DNA of 64,000 nt from NCBI RefSeq assembly GCF_901709675.1, contig NC_051096.1:7963001-8027000 (forward strand). The letters run 5' to 3'. How positions within the stretch are numbered: the first letter of the stretch is position 1; every line of letters begins with the position of its first letter. Made by a program: the position numbers and the translations under genes. This document shows, one piece after another, positions 23,523 through 35,817 of this stretch. The DNA is from Syngnathus acus (lineage: Eukaryota; Chordata; Actinopteri; Syngnathiformes; Syngnathidae). The notes below the pieces were generated by a model, which saw only the letters and a program-made list of their open reading frames with translations, was not told the origin of the DNA and ran no database searches.

Positions 23523-26171
23523 ATAGCACATGAATAGATCGATTGTCAGACATACAGACAGACAGAGCGATAAATAGATCAATCAATTCTCCCTTGCAGA
23601 CAAGAACATTTATTAACCACCAGCCCAACATAAGTAAAAGAAGGTTCCTTCATTCTATCACTTTCATCCGAAAATCGATGTCCGTGTCAACTCTCTTCAG
23701 ACCCCCCAAAAAACATCAAGCGTTGGCGGTAGAGTGACCACTTAGTCACTGCTCAGGTCTCATCGATCGTCTTCCCGGTTGCCCTCAATCGCTCATGTGA
23801 CACCGCACCTTTCACAGCTCCTAAATAAAGTTACACTGGCCCTGGTGCTGAATACGGGATGATGCAGAGAAAGTACATTCAGCTGTGACAATAAACTGCT
23901 ACGAGGGCACAATCCCCAAACTCGGAACTGTGGGGGAAAAAACGCACCCCACCCTTAAAACAATATATAGAACCGACTGGGCCACATATGAAAACAGGTT
24001 ATGACTTTTACTGCACCTGAGGAGGAAGTCTTCATTGAAGCATGGACTATTTTTTGTTTTTATTGCTTACGCCACACAATGGATTCTGGCACCTTTAATT
24101 GATGTATGCTGCATCTCCATGGCAACCTGCATCAGGAATGAACAATGACTGCCAGGAGAGCATTTCCCTCTGATTATTATTATATGCCCGCCTCAGGGTT
24201 ATAAGAGCATATGCTGACTATAGAAGCTCCGAGAACATGAGGTTCACTTTCAACAATATGTACATCTACGCATAGAGATATACTCAGAGATAAATACACA
24301 AAGATGTGCACGTAATAGTAATCGACCATTTTTTTCCCCCTGCTTGTATGACATCTTCTCTGCGCCAGTGTGAGCATGTTGTGATCAAGGATGTGCAGGC
24401 CGGCCTCGGCCAATACTTCACCCGCTGTTGGCGCATACAACAGAGTCAAATTTCACGGTTTAATAAGCCAAGAAAGATGCTTGAATGCACTTTTTTTTTG
24501 CTGAGTGGCGTATGGCACAATGACAAACAACACCCCAAGTACCTTATGGTTGTACAATGAGTGCACACATTCCAACAAGCACACTGACTCCAACGCTCCA
24601 ATCCAATTTGATCTGCATCGGGTGTGTCCAATAGTCCAACATCGCCCCCCTCTGGTAGAAGAATATTTCATTGATTCCAGTTCAGATGGAGGACAGTGCT
24701 ACTGTCTGACCAACTGGAATGTTTCCTAAAATATCTCCGATTTAACAATCTAGCCATTTGTGTTTTGCGCAAAATAGGTGCAAAGTATTTTGCTTCATGC
24801 TAACAAATACAAATATGTCTTTATTAATGTACTGTAGGGAGGTTCTAGCTGCTCACCCATGCTGCTACAATAAGGGGGAATAGAAAATTGATGGATGAAT
24901 ACATAAATCAAAGTGGTGCATAATTTGCATTCTATTACTGCATCATTAACAATCATGACAACTGCTACCTGGCTGTGACAACTGTGGCAATCCATTTAGA
25001 ACGGAAGGCCAGCGGTAAATAATTCATCCGTGCACGACGGTCCAATTTATCTATAGTGGCCCGGCATTGGTTATAAATACAGACCGTGCAAACAAGCAGC
25101 AAGCCAATAGAAAATCTGCTATGGATGATTCACTCTCCAGGCAACAAACCATGTCATATCTCCGTCTAAAGGTCCATGGAAAAAGCCATAGTACTTGAAC
25201 ACAGTGTTGAATAGTAAAAGGAAGTATCATTCTAGAACAGGGAGGAATTTGACCTTGACAGCTTGCCACCTAATGGGAAATAAGCATTTCTATTGTTGCC
25301 ATGGTTTCTGCCCATTGCCTACCTCGCGACTCACTCCACATTTGAACAAACATTGCATCATGCGATTAGAAATCTAACACTGGGGGCTCAATGTGCAATA
25401 ATTAGGAGCTTCTCATTTGATTCCGATAATAATCAAGGATTTGGGCACTCTTTTCATCCAACAGGTTTAGCAGAAAGGACCAAACAGCCGGGGGACAGAT
25501 TAAAAGGTTTAATCCGGAATATCATAACGATACAGAGATGAAAATGACCAACTGTGATGCGAGATTCTTTGGCTTAGATCCTGCTAATGTCTAACGGAGG
25601 CAGGACGACAAGAGAAGAAAAAGAGCAACAAAGCCGCTGTACACTAAGTTTGTCATTCAAAGTGTAAACAAGGACAATTCCTGGGAAATTTGACCAAAGA
25701 TGGGGAAAAATAAAACAAGTGAAATAACAGAGGACGCACATTTTCCAAGATTGTGCATATAGGTTTCGAGTTGAAGTCTGTACTGATATGAAATTAAAAA
25801 AGAATAGCAACATACTTTTGTCATTGCTTGCGTAATATATAGACTACAGTCCATCTTTCACTTCACTGGCTTGCTCAAACCAGCTGACAAACCCATGAAA
25901 ACCTCAATAACATCACTTAATATCTCCTATGGTAATTATATTTGAATACTGTACAAAACAAATGACTTTGGTATGGATTTTTCTTTCTAACCATGGGACG
26001 TAAACTCCCTGTTTCTGTCAAAAAAGAAGAAACAAAACAAAACAAAAAAATAATACATCTTTTTACACGCAGCAGGCTGAAACATTTAGGTTTGATTTTT
26101 ACAGACTACATACCTTATTCCCTTTTAATGTCTGCTAATGATTAAACAGACTTCCTCATTTACTGTAGATG

Positions 26172-26222
26172 ACACACACACACACACACACACATGCGCA
26201 CACGCACACAAACACACGCGCA
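26172..26222. repeat. (CA)n microsatellite
   Basis: A pure CA run of about 23 nt (26172-26194), followed by imperfect CA/CG-rich repeats, in the probable tgfbr2 3' UTR. Confidence 0.9.
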
Positions 26223-26481
26223 GACAGTTTTTAATCTTTGAGGCTGATTTGTTTTGTTTTTTTGGTTTCAAAGTGGCTTTTAACACAAATGATTGCTATG
26301 GGTTCTTTAAACATGCATCACTGCTACGTTGCACCATGAAACATACACATGGGACATTAGTGTCGTTAGCAATCTAAATACACATTCCTTTTCATTTGTA
26401 TGCCTGAAACATTAGAGGCACTGCTCATTTAGTGTGCATAGATAAAGTATTTGGTTAAAAGCTTTATATTTGTGATATCCC

Positions 26482-26520
26482 TGTTTGTTTGTTTGTTTGT
26501 TTGTTTGTTTGTTTGTTTGT
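26482..26520. repeat. (GTTT)n microsatellite
   Basis: Nine to ten GTTT units, about 100 bp downstream of the tgfbr2 stop codon. On the mRNA strand it reads (AAAC)n. Confidence 0.95.
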
Positions 26521-26616
26521 ATATGAGATGAGAAGAGTGCAAAAAGTCCATCTGTCTTTGGAGTTCTTCCAGTTTGCTTTTGTGTCACCCGAGAGGGGGG
26601 CGGTGTGTTTTGAGTT

Positions 26617-26796
26617 CTACTTCTCATCCACCACGATGATTTCTTCGGGGATCTTCTCTTCCGAGTCGGAGCAGTCGGACAGCTTGTCCAAATACTCCAT
26701 GTCTTCGAAGCGTTCCACCATACACTGGGCTGTCAGGCGGGCTTCCGGGTCGTGGTCCCAGCACTCGTCGATGGCGGAACAAACCAGCTGGATGCC
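26617..26796 (-). CDS. tgfbr2: tgfbr2 coding exon 7 (C-terminus and stop)
   Basis: CCACAG|GGC at 26796; TAG stop at 26619-26617. Encodes [20 protein letters not shown] then [10 protein letters not shown] and an acidic tail ending [15 protein letters not shown]. The kinase end ([15 protein letters not shown]) is almost invariant; the last residues differ from human. Confidence 0.96.
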   Translation of the reverse strand, partial: GIQLVCSAIDECWDHDPEARLTAQCMVERFEDMEYLDKLSDCSDSEEKIPEEIIVVDEK

Positions 26797-29700
26797 CTGT
26801 GGATGGAGCACACGTGGAGTCAGTCCAAATGTACGTGGGTGTCTTACACCGAATTTACGTGGATGAGTACAGAGGCACACCATTTTTGCAGGACTTCATA
26901 CTCGCTCTGATAAAACAAATAACGGCAAACACTGCAATGCCATTTTTAAGCATTCATTCAAGTGTAAAAATAAGTCAACAAATGTGACCAAGAAAACATT
27001 TGTGGAATAAAATAAGCAATAGTTTACAATAAGGAGCAAATCCTAGTGCCATGTCAAACCTCCTTATTTGAGTTTCCACTCACTTTCCCCATCTCTAGAC
27101 AATTGTGGACCACAGAGGTCAGTCAATATGGCGACACTCAAGCATCAAGACACTTGCATTCATTTTCCATGACGTTAAATAAGTAATGGTGGCACGGATT
27201 AGTTTAGTGGCATCAAGCGGGGCCAAGAAAATTCGGGTAGGTGCTTGTGAGGGGATTTTTGGGAAGGCACTTGGATGCAGTGTCAGTATCAGGCACAGTT
27301 GATTGCATCAGTAGCTTGTGTCATATTAGCCACGCCAGGAGGAATGTAAACAATCCTAATGGACAGGGGAAAGCACCGTGGAGTAAGTAATATGGCTGCT
27401 AACAGTTCAATATCCGGCCCCAACACACAATCCTTCAGTGAAATGTCCCGGCTTGCGCCATCTGTTGCTCCCTCGCATAGCAACTTTCCCCTCCCTCCCT
27501 CCCTCCCTCTACTCTTGTCTGGCAGCTCTGAATGCAATTCCTATCCGCCCACAGCCCCACACCAACTGGAAGGCGGCTAAACTTACAGTAGTAGAATTGT
27601 GGTATGCTGACATGCAGCCATGTCTGAATGAAGTGTCTGGAAAAGCCCTCAAATTGCAGTCCGGCTTTGTCAGGGATACTTCTTGTCACTGATAATATCA
27701 CATCTCATCAGACATGACGACGGAAGTAGGAGAAAACTCCAACATTTTCATGTCATGTCTTTTAGTTGTGTGGTTACTCATCCTTAGTGTTTTAAGTCAA
27801 ACGACACCACCCAAAAACTAATGTCAGTATATTAAATAATAGTGACGGACGGGTAAGATTCACACACACAGTCGAAAGAATATTTTCCAGTTTTGTCAAA
27901 CTGGAGTGAACTCAATGTAGAAATGATTGTTTCAGAACCTAACCTCACCGTTGCATGAATACACTGGCGGAGCTGGGGGGGGGGGAGCTGCAGGGGCACT
28001 GCCCCCCTGAAATATGCCAGGCCATGGAATTGATGTGTGTGCGTGTCCCTTACTGTGTGGTTGAGCCAGCTGTTGGGAATCTCAGGTCTTCCTCTGTCTC
28101 GGAGCACGCTGTCCTTCATGCTCTCTACACATGGGTGCTCCCTTAAATTTCCAAAAGGAGGCTCATACTCTTTCACCTCTGTGTGGACAAATAAAACAAG
28201 AAAAAGTACAATTTAAATAACAATAAAACATCAGTCAGGAATGTATGGGAAATCTTTACAGCACCGTTAACTTTTATTTTACCGTCTGGTTGATTTTCGA
28301 TATCAGAGAAAGTATTCAGCGCTGACAAAGTGGTGAGTGATATGGTACAAGGCGGACTTCATAATAGGATCACAATAACATTGCTTGTTTCCCAACGTCT
28401 GTGTGAGTCATCCGCTAATCCACTCCTCCGCTGACTTTCATTACACTGCGGTGGCTGAGGCGCTTCATGTAGAAGCACACTGCATCGATGTAAATAGATC
28501 TCACTTTTTTTACGTGGCATCACCCTCGCCGTTACCTTAAGACAATTCATTTCAGGGTTCATCATGTTGAAAGTTCAAACAAGTGACCTCAAAAACAAAA
28601 GACACACACACACACACACACGCCGAGCGCTGTGGCCCTGACAGCGCTGACGATGTGACATCTGGAAAGCAGCTGCCCTAACCTCTCCTCCTCTCCTCCA
28701 GTCTCTCCCTCCTGGGACTCCAGGCATTTGGCTGTCTGCTGTCTCCCTCACGCTCAACTCGTACTCCGCCATTATCCCCTCCCTCCCTCCCTCCCTCCGT
28801 GCCCCACCCGTCGAAGGAACGCCAGCAGATGCTTTTTTTTCTCCCAAGCTCTAAATCCGTACCAGCTAAATTATATAGCAGACATTTTGTAGGAAATAAA
28901 AAAAGGCTTCCACTCTAGCATTTGAGTCTCTCGTGTTCATCATGCTCAAACGCTTCCTCTGTACAAAGGCGGATATTTCATTTCACTGTCGGAAGGAACA
29001 ATAAATACAAAAATGTCTCACAAGAAACATTCCTTCAGGGTCAACAGGATAAATAAGTTAATAGTGGCACATTATATTGTTTCAGTTTACGGGAGACAAA
29101 AAAAACAACCACAAATGACCAAAAAGATAAACCAAATGATATTTGTACAAAGGAGAGATTTGAATCTGTAAATTCCTGGGGTCCTTTTTTCAAGTCGTGT
29201 CAGTAAAGCCGTGAAATTTGATTGCCCCTTGGGCGTCATTATTTTGTGATGACTATGCCTAGAAATCACAAGCGATGTCATGCAAGACTTCAACAGTGAG
29301 CAATAAGGCGTTAACTCTGGGTGGATGCACTTCTGGGAAGAAGAATGTTGGTTGACTCCAAAAGTCTTCCAATTCTATACTTTTGGCCAACATCGCCATG
29401 TAACATTACAAAAAAAATGTCAAATATCGTCTTTAAAGTTTATTAACAACGATGAACTTTTTACACTTGCAAAGGTTTTACCGTATTGCTTGAGTGCTAC
29501 AATCATTTTTAGATCTCAGGAAAGATCCTATTCACTTCAAGTCTTGTGACTCACGCCTCATGAGAACTGTTTGGGACATGACGGCGTCAAGCAAAAACAT
29601 GGCGGGACATGTTTGTTAATATTGAGAATGAGTCAGCAGACATCTGTTAGTTACAATACAGATTTCGACTCCTTTTAAGTGTTAACGGCCCCTCAAAACG

Positions 29701-32700
29701 TGTGTACAAAACTAGCAAGCTGCCCGAGTCTGCCGCCAAGTCTTATTCTGCTTTCCATCACGCTGGAAAACCTTTGTCTCGTCCCTCTCGACAAACTCGA
29801 GTTGGCATGAGTAAAGCTCTCGAGAGTGTTTCCATGCAGTGGGGGAGTCATTAACCGCTGCATCACCTGCCTCGGGGCAGGAAATACTTAAGAGACGGAC
29901 GATGTGCAAAGATGCACGAGGAAATATAGAGAAGCTGTCAAATTTAGTAGCACGCAACGACAGCCGTATTCCATGTTGTCTTGAAATGGGAACACAAATC
30001 ATGTGGCTACCCTATAAATGTACTGCCAGTCCTAAATGTAGCAGAGTTAGACAGGAAGTAACACATAAAAGATACGGAGCGAGTCTCGAGTCAAACTCCG
30101 AGAGAGATTTTTAATATAGCCCAGAGCATCTGGTCAGTCACGACGGGCGTAAATTCTGTTTGCAGAGAGACATGGCATCCGCAAATAAAAACATCTAGAC
30201 ATACACAGTAGTTAAGTTGACACTATAACAGTCAGTCTTGGGCCCGGGCTTTTGCAAAAAAACAGGAAATGGGGGATTTTATTTACCCACAGAGTGCACA
30301 TGCGCATATTCACGTACCAAGGAGAAGGAAAAACAAGTGGGATCGTGGGACACTTTGGCATTTGGGGCAATTTCAAGGAACCTACGGGGGGGGGGGCAAA
30401 ACAGGAAAAAGAGCTCAAGCAGACACGTTCATGCCCAAGCTAGCTTTCAATCTGCGCGTTGACACAATGGAGACAGGAGAGGTCGCAAGCCCCCGGAGAC
30501 ATTGAGGCGGAAGTGAAAAGAAATGAGCCAAGGTTGACATGAAATAGTGCTGTAATGGCTTACCCCCAGATAATCAGCCCTTTCTATTATTTGCACATAT
30601 CCTGACCTTGTTTTTGCAACTGGATGACAAACACACACACATGTAAGGGGCACATGAGCAGCATCAAGTTGAATCCTTCAGACTTCCACAAGATGAAGTG
30701 TGGCTTTTGTTCTCTCTTTTGTTTTCTTCTCTTACGTATATCAACAACATCCACTAAATGAAGCAAGTAGCCCACTATGTGGACATGATTTGTGCTTGGT
30801 TACTGATAGCGATAAGGTTACACTTAGTCAAACTTCGACGCTAACGGTGCCTTTTGCAATCCTAACAAAGGTGATTGCAAACGCCGCCAGACCGAATGCA
30901 ATCTCGGTCTTATCAGTGTGTGGCGATATCTTACCTCCAATAGCGCTGCACCTGGAAATCATCTCCCACAGTACAAGTGCCATGGAGTACACGTCCGCCT
31001 GTTTAAAGCACTCAATGTTTTCCAGGTTGATCCTGGACTCCAAGACCTCCGGTGCCATGTACCTGGCTGTTCCCACCTTAGAATAAAACAAGTGTTGAAA
31101 ATGTTCATGTTATCACATTTTGTGAAAATGTAATTGGCCTGGTTAGACTACCACCCATTTCAATTTAAGATGAAACATTACCTGTCCACTGTTTGCAAGC
31201 TCATCCACAGACAGGGAATTGTCTAGCCGCAGCGCCAGGCCAAAGTCACACAGGCAGCAGGTCAGGTCGCTCTTCACCAGTATGTTGGAGCTCTTAATGT
31301 CCCTGTGTGCAATGGGCACCTTATAGCGGCCGCCCGGCAAGTGATGACTGTGAAGATGAGCCAGTCCACTGGCAAGCGATCCTCCCAGTAACCACAAGTC
31401 GTGCCAGCTGATAATACGGTGGGTCAAGTATTCTTGGAGGTTGCCTCTCGGTTGGTACGCCGTGATCAGCCAGTACTGTCTCTGCACCTTCCTCTCCTCG
31501 GCCGTCAGGAAGTGGAGCACGTTTTCGTGCCTCAAATCGGCATCCGAGAAAATTTCCTTCTCGTTCTTCCAGGAGGCGTATTCCTCGTAGGAGAAAATTT
31601 TGACCGCCACGGTCTCAAAAGCCTGCTCGTCGCTGACGGAGGATCCCTGCTTGAGTTTGGCCTTGTACACTTCGGCAAAGCGACCTTTCCCCACCTGGAT
31701 ATCCAGTTCAATGGGCAACAAATCGGTGTTGTGGTTGAGATTGTTGGCGTGCGTTGAGCTGCTGTCGGAACCTTCGTCGTCCCCCATGATGCCGCGAGCG
31801 TCGCTGAAGTCCAGAGGGGTACCTTTCTTGCGTTTTGCGTTCGCTCGCCGCTGGTGGTACACTCGGTAGCAGTAGAAAGAAGTAATGACCAAAATGGCCA
31901 TGACCAGAAGAGGAACCAGGCTCACTATGATGACAGCAACCTGGGAATCCTTGTCTGAGAAACAAAAAGAAGTACGAGAAGAAGATGAATTTGAACTCAA
32001 AAGTCGTTGTTGTACCTCTTATTGCCAGTTTTATACAATTAGTATCAATATTAGGTCATATTTTTATACACCTACTGAGCTCAATAAAAACAAGTGGGTT
32101 TTGCTGCTGTAATTATTGTCGATGTTTTTGTCTTTGCGCTGAAAACCTCTTTACAAGCAGTACGCTCCGCCCGTCTGCTGCATAGATGAGAAAAATCCTC
32201 TCCTGAATTTGCATTGTTGTTGTCAGTAAGAGAGGAGGAACGTGCCCCTTCCCTGAGGAATGTCTGATGTCTCAGGGAGCTAAAGTTAGGGCTTGCGCCG
32301 CAGAGGCAAAGTGCTCCAAACCATGACCCAGCCAACCGCATATTGTATCTCTCTTCGTAGTTTATGTCTGAGGCTTCAAATTTGGAAAGTCTTCTGTCTG
32401 GGAGCTGAGCTATGGCTTGGACAAAAAAGGGAACTTTTAGATATAATTGCCCCGTTTTGACGGTGCACTTACTAAATAGACGACTTTCAAAATGTTATCG
32501 CCAGACATAACACACGGAAATGTTCTCTCCAATTTTGTTCAAACCCAAACCAGTGAATCTTAGTTTAGAAGCAAGTCTTGTTATGAGGCACAGAAAGAAG
32601 CTGTGTAAATAAGGGAGGAGGAAGTATCGGGGAGGGCATCTCGTTGCTTGCCGAGGCAAGCTCCCTGCTTAGCTCGTTGTTTTTTTTTTTTTTCTAAACA

Positions 32701-35700
32701 GGAAACCACATGTCTGAAATCCTCAACACGGCCCCCAGACGGTTTGTTTGGATTTTCATAGCGAAGCTATTCCTTCTAACAAACCTGTTACTGTACCTGA
32801 CTACGAATGCAGAAAAGCCATATTTCATCACACTTGGTGGCAAAAAATGAATTTCGCTGCTGACATTAGTATTCATCACTATCCGTTCAAAGAAGTGAAA
32901 ATGCCATACAGGTTACAGTCTGACCGACAGTACAAATATTAGATCTCTATGCTACTTCTTGCAAGGCTATCTTGAAATGGACTAAAAACAACAGTTTGTA
33001 ACGATTTAGTTGGAGGAAAACGCAGTGCATGTCTGTACTGACAGCTACTGATATTAGAATACGGGGTCAACTCTGACTATGACGTAAGCAGACCGAGTTG
33101 CGAAAGCAAATTCCAACTTCCTGTGGGGGTTGTGGAGTGTTTTCGATGGCTACGCTTGAAGAAAAAAGTTCTCCCAAACACACGCAAACCTAACTAATTG
33201 TGGTATGAATTAAAACGACGAGTGCTGCAACTTACAAGTGTTAAAAATGATCAGTGCGTTGCACTCCTCCCCCGAACAGGAGCACATGAAGAAGGTCGAA
33301 CCCATGCCTTTCCTTTCTTTCATCTCACACTTGCTGTTGTTGTAGTCGTCCAGGACCAGGCCGTACAACTTCTCAGCCGGGTTGTGGCAGACGGTGTCAA
33401 ATGTGACATTGTCGTCTTTCTTCCTCCTTGTGAGTAGACACCAAACAAAACAAAAAGGTGTCAAGCATGATGTCATTCACCAAATGTGCTTTTATGTGCA
33501 CGTTTTCCGATCCGATTGTCAATATGAGCAAGGGCAAATGTAGTCTGCATTAGTCATCTTCATTGTTCTTGTTGACAGTTCAAAGGTCAAATGAATGACT
33601 CCAACATTAACCAGATCGTTTTTGACAGTGTGTTGTATTTGCGATGGGGTGTCATGACCCTTACCAAATAGTCACACACACGTCGTCGTCATGGGTGCAG
33701 ATGGAGGTGATGTTACACTCCACCTTGCAGCTTCCTTGACCCGGGCAGTTGGTTGCTTGTACGTCGCAAAACTTGCATAGTGTTCGAGACGTCAATATAT
33801 ACGAATCTGGGAAGAAACAGACAATTTGGTCCGTCAAAAGAAGACGTTTGCAAATATCTGCTTTTACTTTGGAAAACCATGACCATCAATCTTTCTGGTG
33901 GGATCATGCTAAATTGTTTTTTAATCACTAAATAATACCAAATAAACAAAAATAACTGGTTAATATACAGTGATTGGGGACGACAACAACAATACACTTG
34001 CAAATAATGCAAATAAAATTGTATCCGATGATTCAATTCATGGATGGGATAATTGCTAGAATAATCGATTCTAAAACGATTCGATCGTGACAGCCCTAGA
34101 TTAGAGGGAATTAAAAAAAAAAAAAAAACGACATCCCTCCCGACATTTAAATGTCTTTAAGGAAATCTTAGTACCCTGGAGTACTCAGTTGCATCCAGCG
34201 CCTTTGCTCTTGTTCTGACTTGCCAGCAGACAGACACCATTGCGGCTGAGTGCCCGAGGGTTGGATCATTATCGTGGAGACAAAACCCAGACAGCCAAGA
34301 ACAAAGCAGACATCTTCACACTCGCAGGGACGTTGCTCATTTGTCATGCATACCAGTCAGAAAGTAAAAGTCAGTCAGTCGAGTCAGAATGTGTCTATGA
34401 ATGTACTCGTCAAAAGACAAATAGTCCGTGGAAACGATCAATTTGATCGCTTAACTTCTGCCGTTAATGTTGGTGAAAGTTTGAGTCTGGAAAAGATCCA
34501 TTCTGTATTTTGTTATGTTTATTTTGCTAGCATATTGGTAACCTATTTGTAACTGCGGCACGTAGCTTGTCATGCACTTTTGCTGCACCCCCAAAACAAG
34601 AAAATACTAAATAATTTTTTTTTGACAAGTTGCTATTTTGTCCAGCACCATTTAATAACTTGGAAATTCAATTGAATTGAATTTATTCGATGAATGTTGA
34701 CACTTCTCATAGTTGGGGGGAAATAAGAAATATTTTTGATGCGCTAGAATAAAAATGTAAACACACACGCCCTCAAAATCATATATACAGTAAGTCTGTG
34801 CACTATAATTGTTGAGCCATCTTGAAATGCTACGTAGATATCTTGAACGGAGCCGCTTGCTGCGAAGATTGACGCTCAGTGTCTGTTTGGACATGCCTGA
34901 CTTCACACTGGTAGGAGGGGAAGGTAGCGTGGGCGAGCGCGTGGATGTGCGTGGATGCACTGCCACAAAAGAAAGCCCTCTTTGTCAGTCACTACTCGGG
35001 CCTTGGGCTTAGCGCCCTGAGCTTTGGCCAACCTGCAGCACAGAGAAAAGCATGCATCCTCCCTCTTCCTGCAATGCAAAGCTTCCTTAAGACAGATGCA
35101 CACAAGAGACAAAGCAGGATGTAGCTGCTTCGTCCTGTGCTAGTGATGACGCAACTTTTGACAGCAATTCTGCTGGGGCCGTATCGTGTTTGAGAATTAG
35201 CGCAAGCCCTCTGCAAAAACAAAAAGGTCATTTAAACCCATCGGGGTGCCTTTGGAAAGGGTGAATGGTAGTAATTGTCACCCGTGGCTTCATCTAATTG
35301 CAGGGAGAGGGGAGGCGGATTAGGAGTGACACAGATGAATGCACAAGACTCAAGAGTGAGTGTCTTTTTCATCTCAGGCTCGACCTGTAAGTAATGCGTG
35401 GCCAGAGCGCACCAAAGAAGCGCACCAAAGATGGACATATACGACTGTAGACGAGTCCGCCCCGTGGAGCTTATGTACCGTTGCTTTAAAAGACAACCTC
35501 CCTCCAAAATAAACAGAAAGGAAAAAAAAACACACCATTGACAGTTTCAAGCCGTCTTAAACTTTAGTTCAAAACCAAAAGTTACAAAGAGAAAACAGCG
35601 CGCTTCAAACATCTGCGGAAAAAGTAAGTCACCGTTTGAACTTCTCAAAAGGGACAAACAGCACAAAAGTGGCAGTGAATTAACTTTGGCAGCTGCAAAA

Positions 35701-35817
35701 ACTTTTTTTTTTTTTTTTTTTTTGACAGTAAAAGTTCAACTCACCCGCTTGCCCGAGCACAATACTACCAAAGAGTATCGCTCCACACCAGAAAGCGGAA
35801 AAGCGGAGTAGCTCCAT
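26617..35817 (-). CDS. tgfbr2: TGF-beta receptor type II, complete (7 coding exons, 541 residues)
   Basis: A single-pass serine/threonine kinase that binds TGF-beta at the cell surface, then recruits and phosphorylates the type I receptor to start SMAD signalling. Exons 35817-35745, 33806-33665, 33426-33236, 31954-31182, 31076-30935, 28178-28054 and 26796-26617 join in phase to 1626 nt including the TAG stop. The protein shows a signal peptide (about 1-23), an ectodomain with 12 cysteines as in human TGFBR2, and a membrane helix (about 141-165). The kinase has glycine loop GKGRFAEV (224-231), Lys254 in VAVK, HRD with Asp354, DFG with Asp372 and MAPE at 400-403, so all catalytic residues are present. 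It is a little shorter than human (567). Teleosts can carry two copies (tgfbr2a/b); which this is cannot be decided here. In-frame TAA-TGA precede the start ATG. Confidence 0.97.
26797..28053 (-). other. tgfbr2: tgfbr2 intron 6
   Basis: Holds (CCCT)n at 27487-27511 and one copy of a short dispersed G/C-rich repeat at 27964-28016, only about 38 nt inside the donor of exon 6. Nothing else recognised. Confidence 0.75.
27964..28016 (+). repeat. Dispersed repeat fragment, copy A (TGGCGGAGC ... CACTGCCCCC ... AAATATG)
   Basis: Shares the ordered blocks TGGCGGAGCT, a G-rich spacer, CACTGCCCCCC and AAATATG with 49033-49097. Two collinear copies 21 kb apart indicate an interspersed element rather than a chance low-complexity run. 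The family was not identified. Confidence 0.6.
28054..28178 (-). CDS. tgfbr2: tgfbr2 coding exon 6
   Basis: CACAG|AG at 28178 and ACA|GTAAGG at 28054. Encodes [20 protein letters not shown] through [12 protein letters not shown], the kinase C-lobe segment matching human [21 protein letters not shown] and beyond. 125 nt. Confidence 0.96.
28179..30934 (-). other. tgfbr2: tgfbr2 intron 5
   Basis: About 2.8 kb. Holds (CA)n at 28601-28621, (CCCT)n at 28777-28797 and a G13 run near 30385-30397. No coding relic recognised. Confidence 0.75.
30935..31076 (-). CDS. tgfbr2: tgfbr2 coding exon 5 (activation segment)
   Basis: CTAAG|GTG at 31076 and GGA G|GTAAGA at 30935. Encodes [20 protein letters not shown] through [19 protein letters not shown]: the activation/P+1 loop with APE and the helix F region. 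Separated from exon 4 by an intron of only 105 nt. 142 nt. Confidence 0.96.
31182..31954 (-). CDS. tgfbr2: tgfbr2 coding exon 4 (membrane helix and most of the kinase)
   Basis: CTCAG|AC at 31954 and GGA CAG|GTAATG at 31182. Encodes residues 136-393: the membrane helix, a basic/acidic juxtamembrane segment ([10 protein letters not shown] ... [10 protein letters not shown]), [11 protein letters not shown], the glycine loop, [15 protein letters not shown] and [12 protein letters not shown], ending ELANSGQ. 773 nt, the largest coding exon in the window. Confidence 0.97.
31955..33235 (-). other. tgfbr2: tgfbr2 intron 3
   Basis: 1.3 kb with a T-run at about 32680-32693. Nothing else recognised. 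Confidence 0.75.
33236..33426 (-). CDS. tgfbr2: tgfbr2 coding exon 3 (ectodomain, second half)
   Basis: CACAAG|G at 33426 and ACT T|GTAAGT at 33236. Encodes [20 protein letters not shown] through [20 protein letters not shown]. It carries the last five cysteines, the CSC...CN box that ends the three-finger fold, and an NVT sequon. 191 nt. Confidence 0.94.
33665..33806 (-). CDS. tgfbr2: tgfbr2 coding exon 2 (ectodomain, first half)
   Basis: CCCAG|AT at 33806 and ATT TG|GTAAGG at 33665. Encodes [20 protein letters not shown], then [20 protein letters not shown] and DVCVTI. It carries seven of the twelve ectodomain cysteines and an NIT sequon. The Trp codon is split with exon 3. 142 nt. Confidence 0.93.
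33807..35744 (-). other. tgfbr2: tgfbr2 intron 1
   Basis: 1.9 kb. Holds a probable dispersed-repeat end at 34055-34105, A15-16 near 34112-34128 and T21 at 35703-35723, 22 nt inside the exon 1 donor. No alternative exon recognised. Confidence 0.7.
34055..34105. repeat. Probable dispersed-repeat end (AATCGATT ... GACAGCCCTA)
   Basis: The run AATCGATTCTAAAACGATTC followed by GATCGTGACAGCCCTA resembles sequences often seen at the ends of fish interspersed repeats. The recognition is from memory and the element is not identified. Confidence 0.3.
35745..35817 (-). CDS. tgfbr2: tgfbr2 coding exon 1 (signal peptide)
   Basis: ATG at 35817, donor GCG G|GTGAGT at 35745. Encodes [16 protein letters not shown] then GSIVLGQA, a typical signal peptide. 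Adjacent in-frame TAA and TGA codons lie upstream of this ATG, so no longer N-terminus is possible from this exon. The -3 base is T, a weak Kozak context, with G at +4. 73 nt, phase 1. Confidence 0.9.

Larger units (their letters stand above)
20776..24819. other. Intergenic DNA between stt3b and tgfbr2
   Basis: No gene recognised on either strand. Holds a candidate CTCF-like site at 21292-21306, a G13 run near 22853-22865 and a (GGAT)n microsatellite at 23473-23522. In human this interval contains GADL1; no glutamate/aspartate decarboxylase-like coding segment was seen here. Confidence 0.65.
24820..26616 (-). other. tgfbr2: Probable tgfbr2 3' UTR
   Basis: Sequence following the tgfbr2 stop on the minus strand. 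The first canonical AATAAA on that strand is at 24825-24820, about 1.8 kb downstream; ATTAAA variants occur earlier, near 26118 and 26233. The region holds (GTTT)n at 26482-26520 and a (CA)n tract at 26172-26222. The real 3' end cannot be set without transcript data. Confidence 0.4.

Noticed and set aside
23229-23582. Ser-Ile-His-Pro repeat protein
   Set aside because: Translation of the (GGAT)n microsatellite.
31401-31757. Plus-strand open frame of 118 codons
   Set aside because: Antisense shadow of tgfbr2 exon 4.
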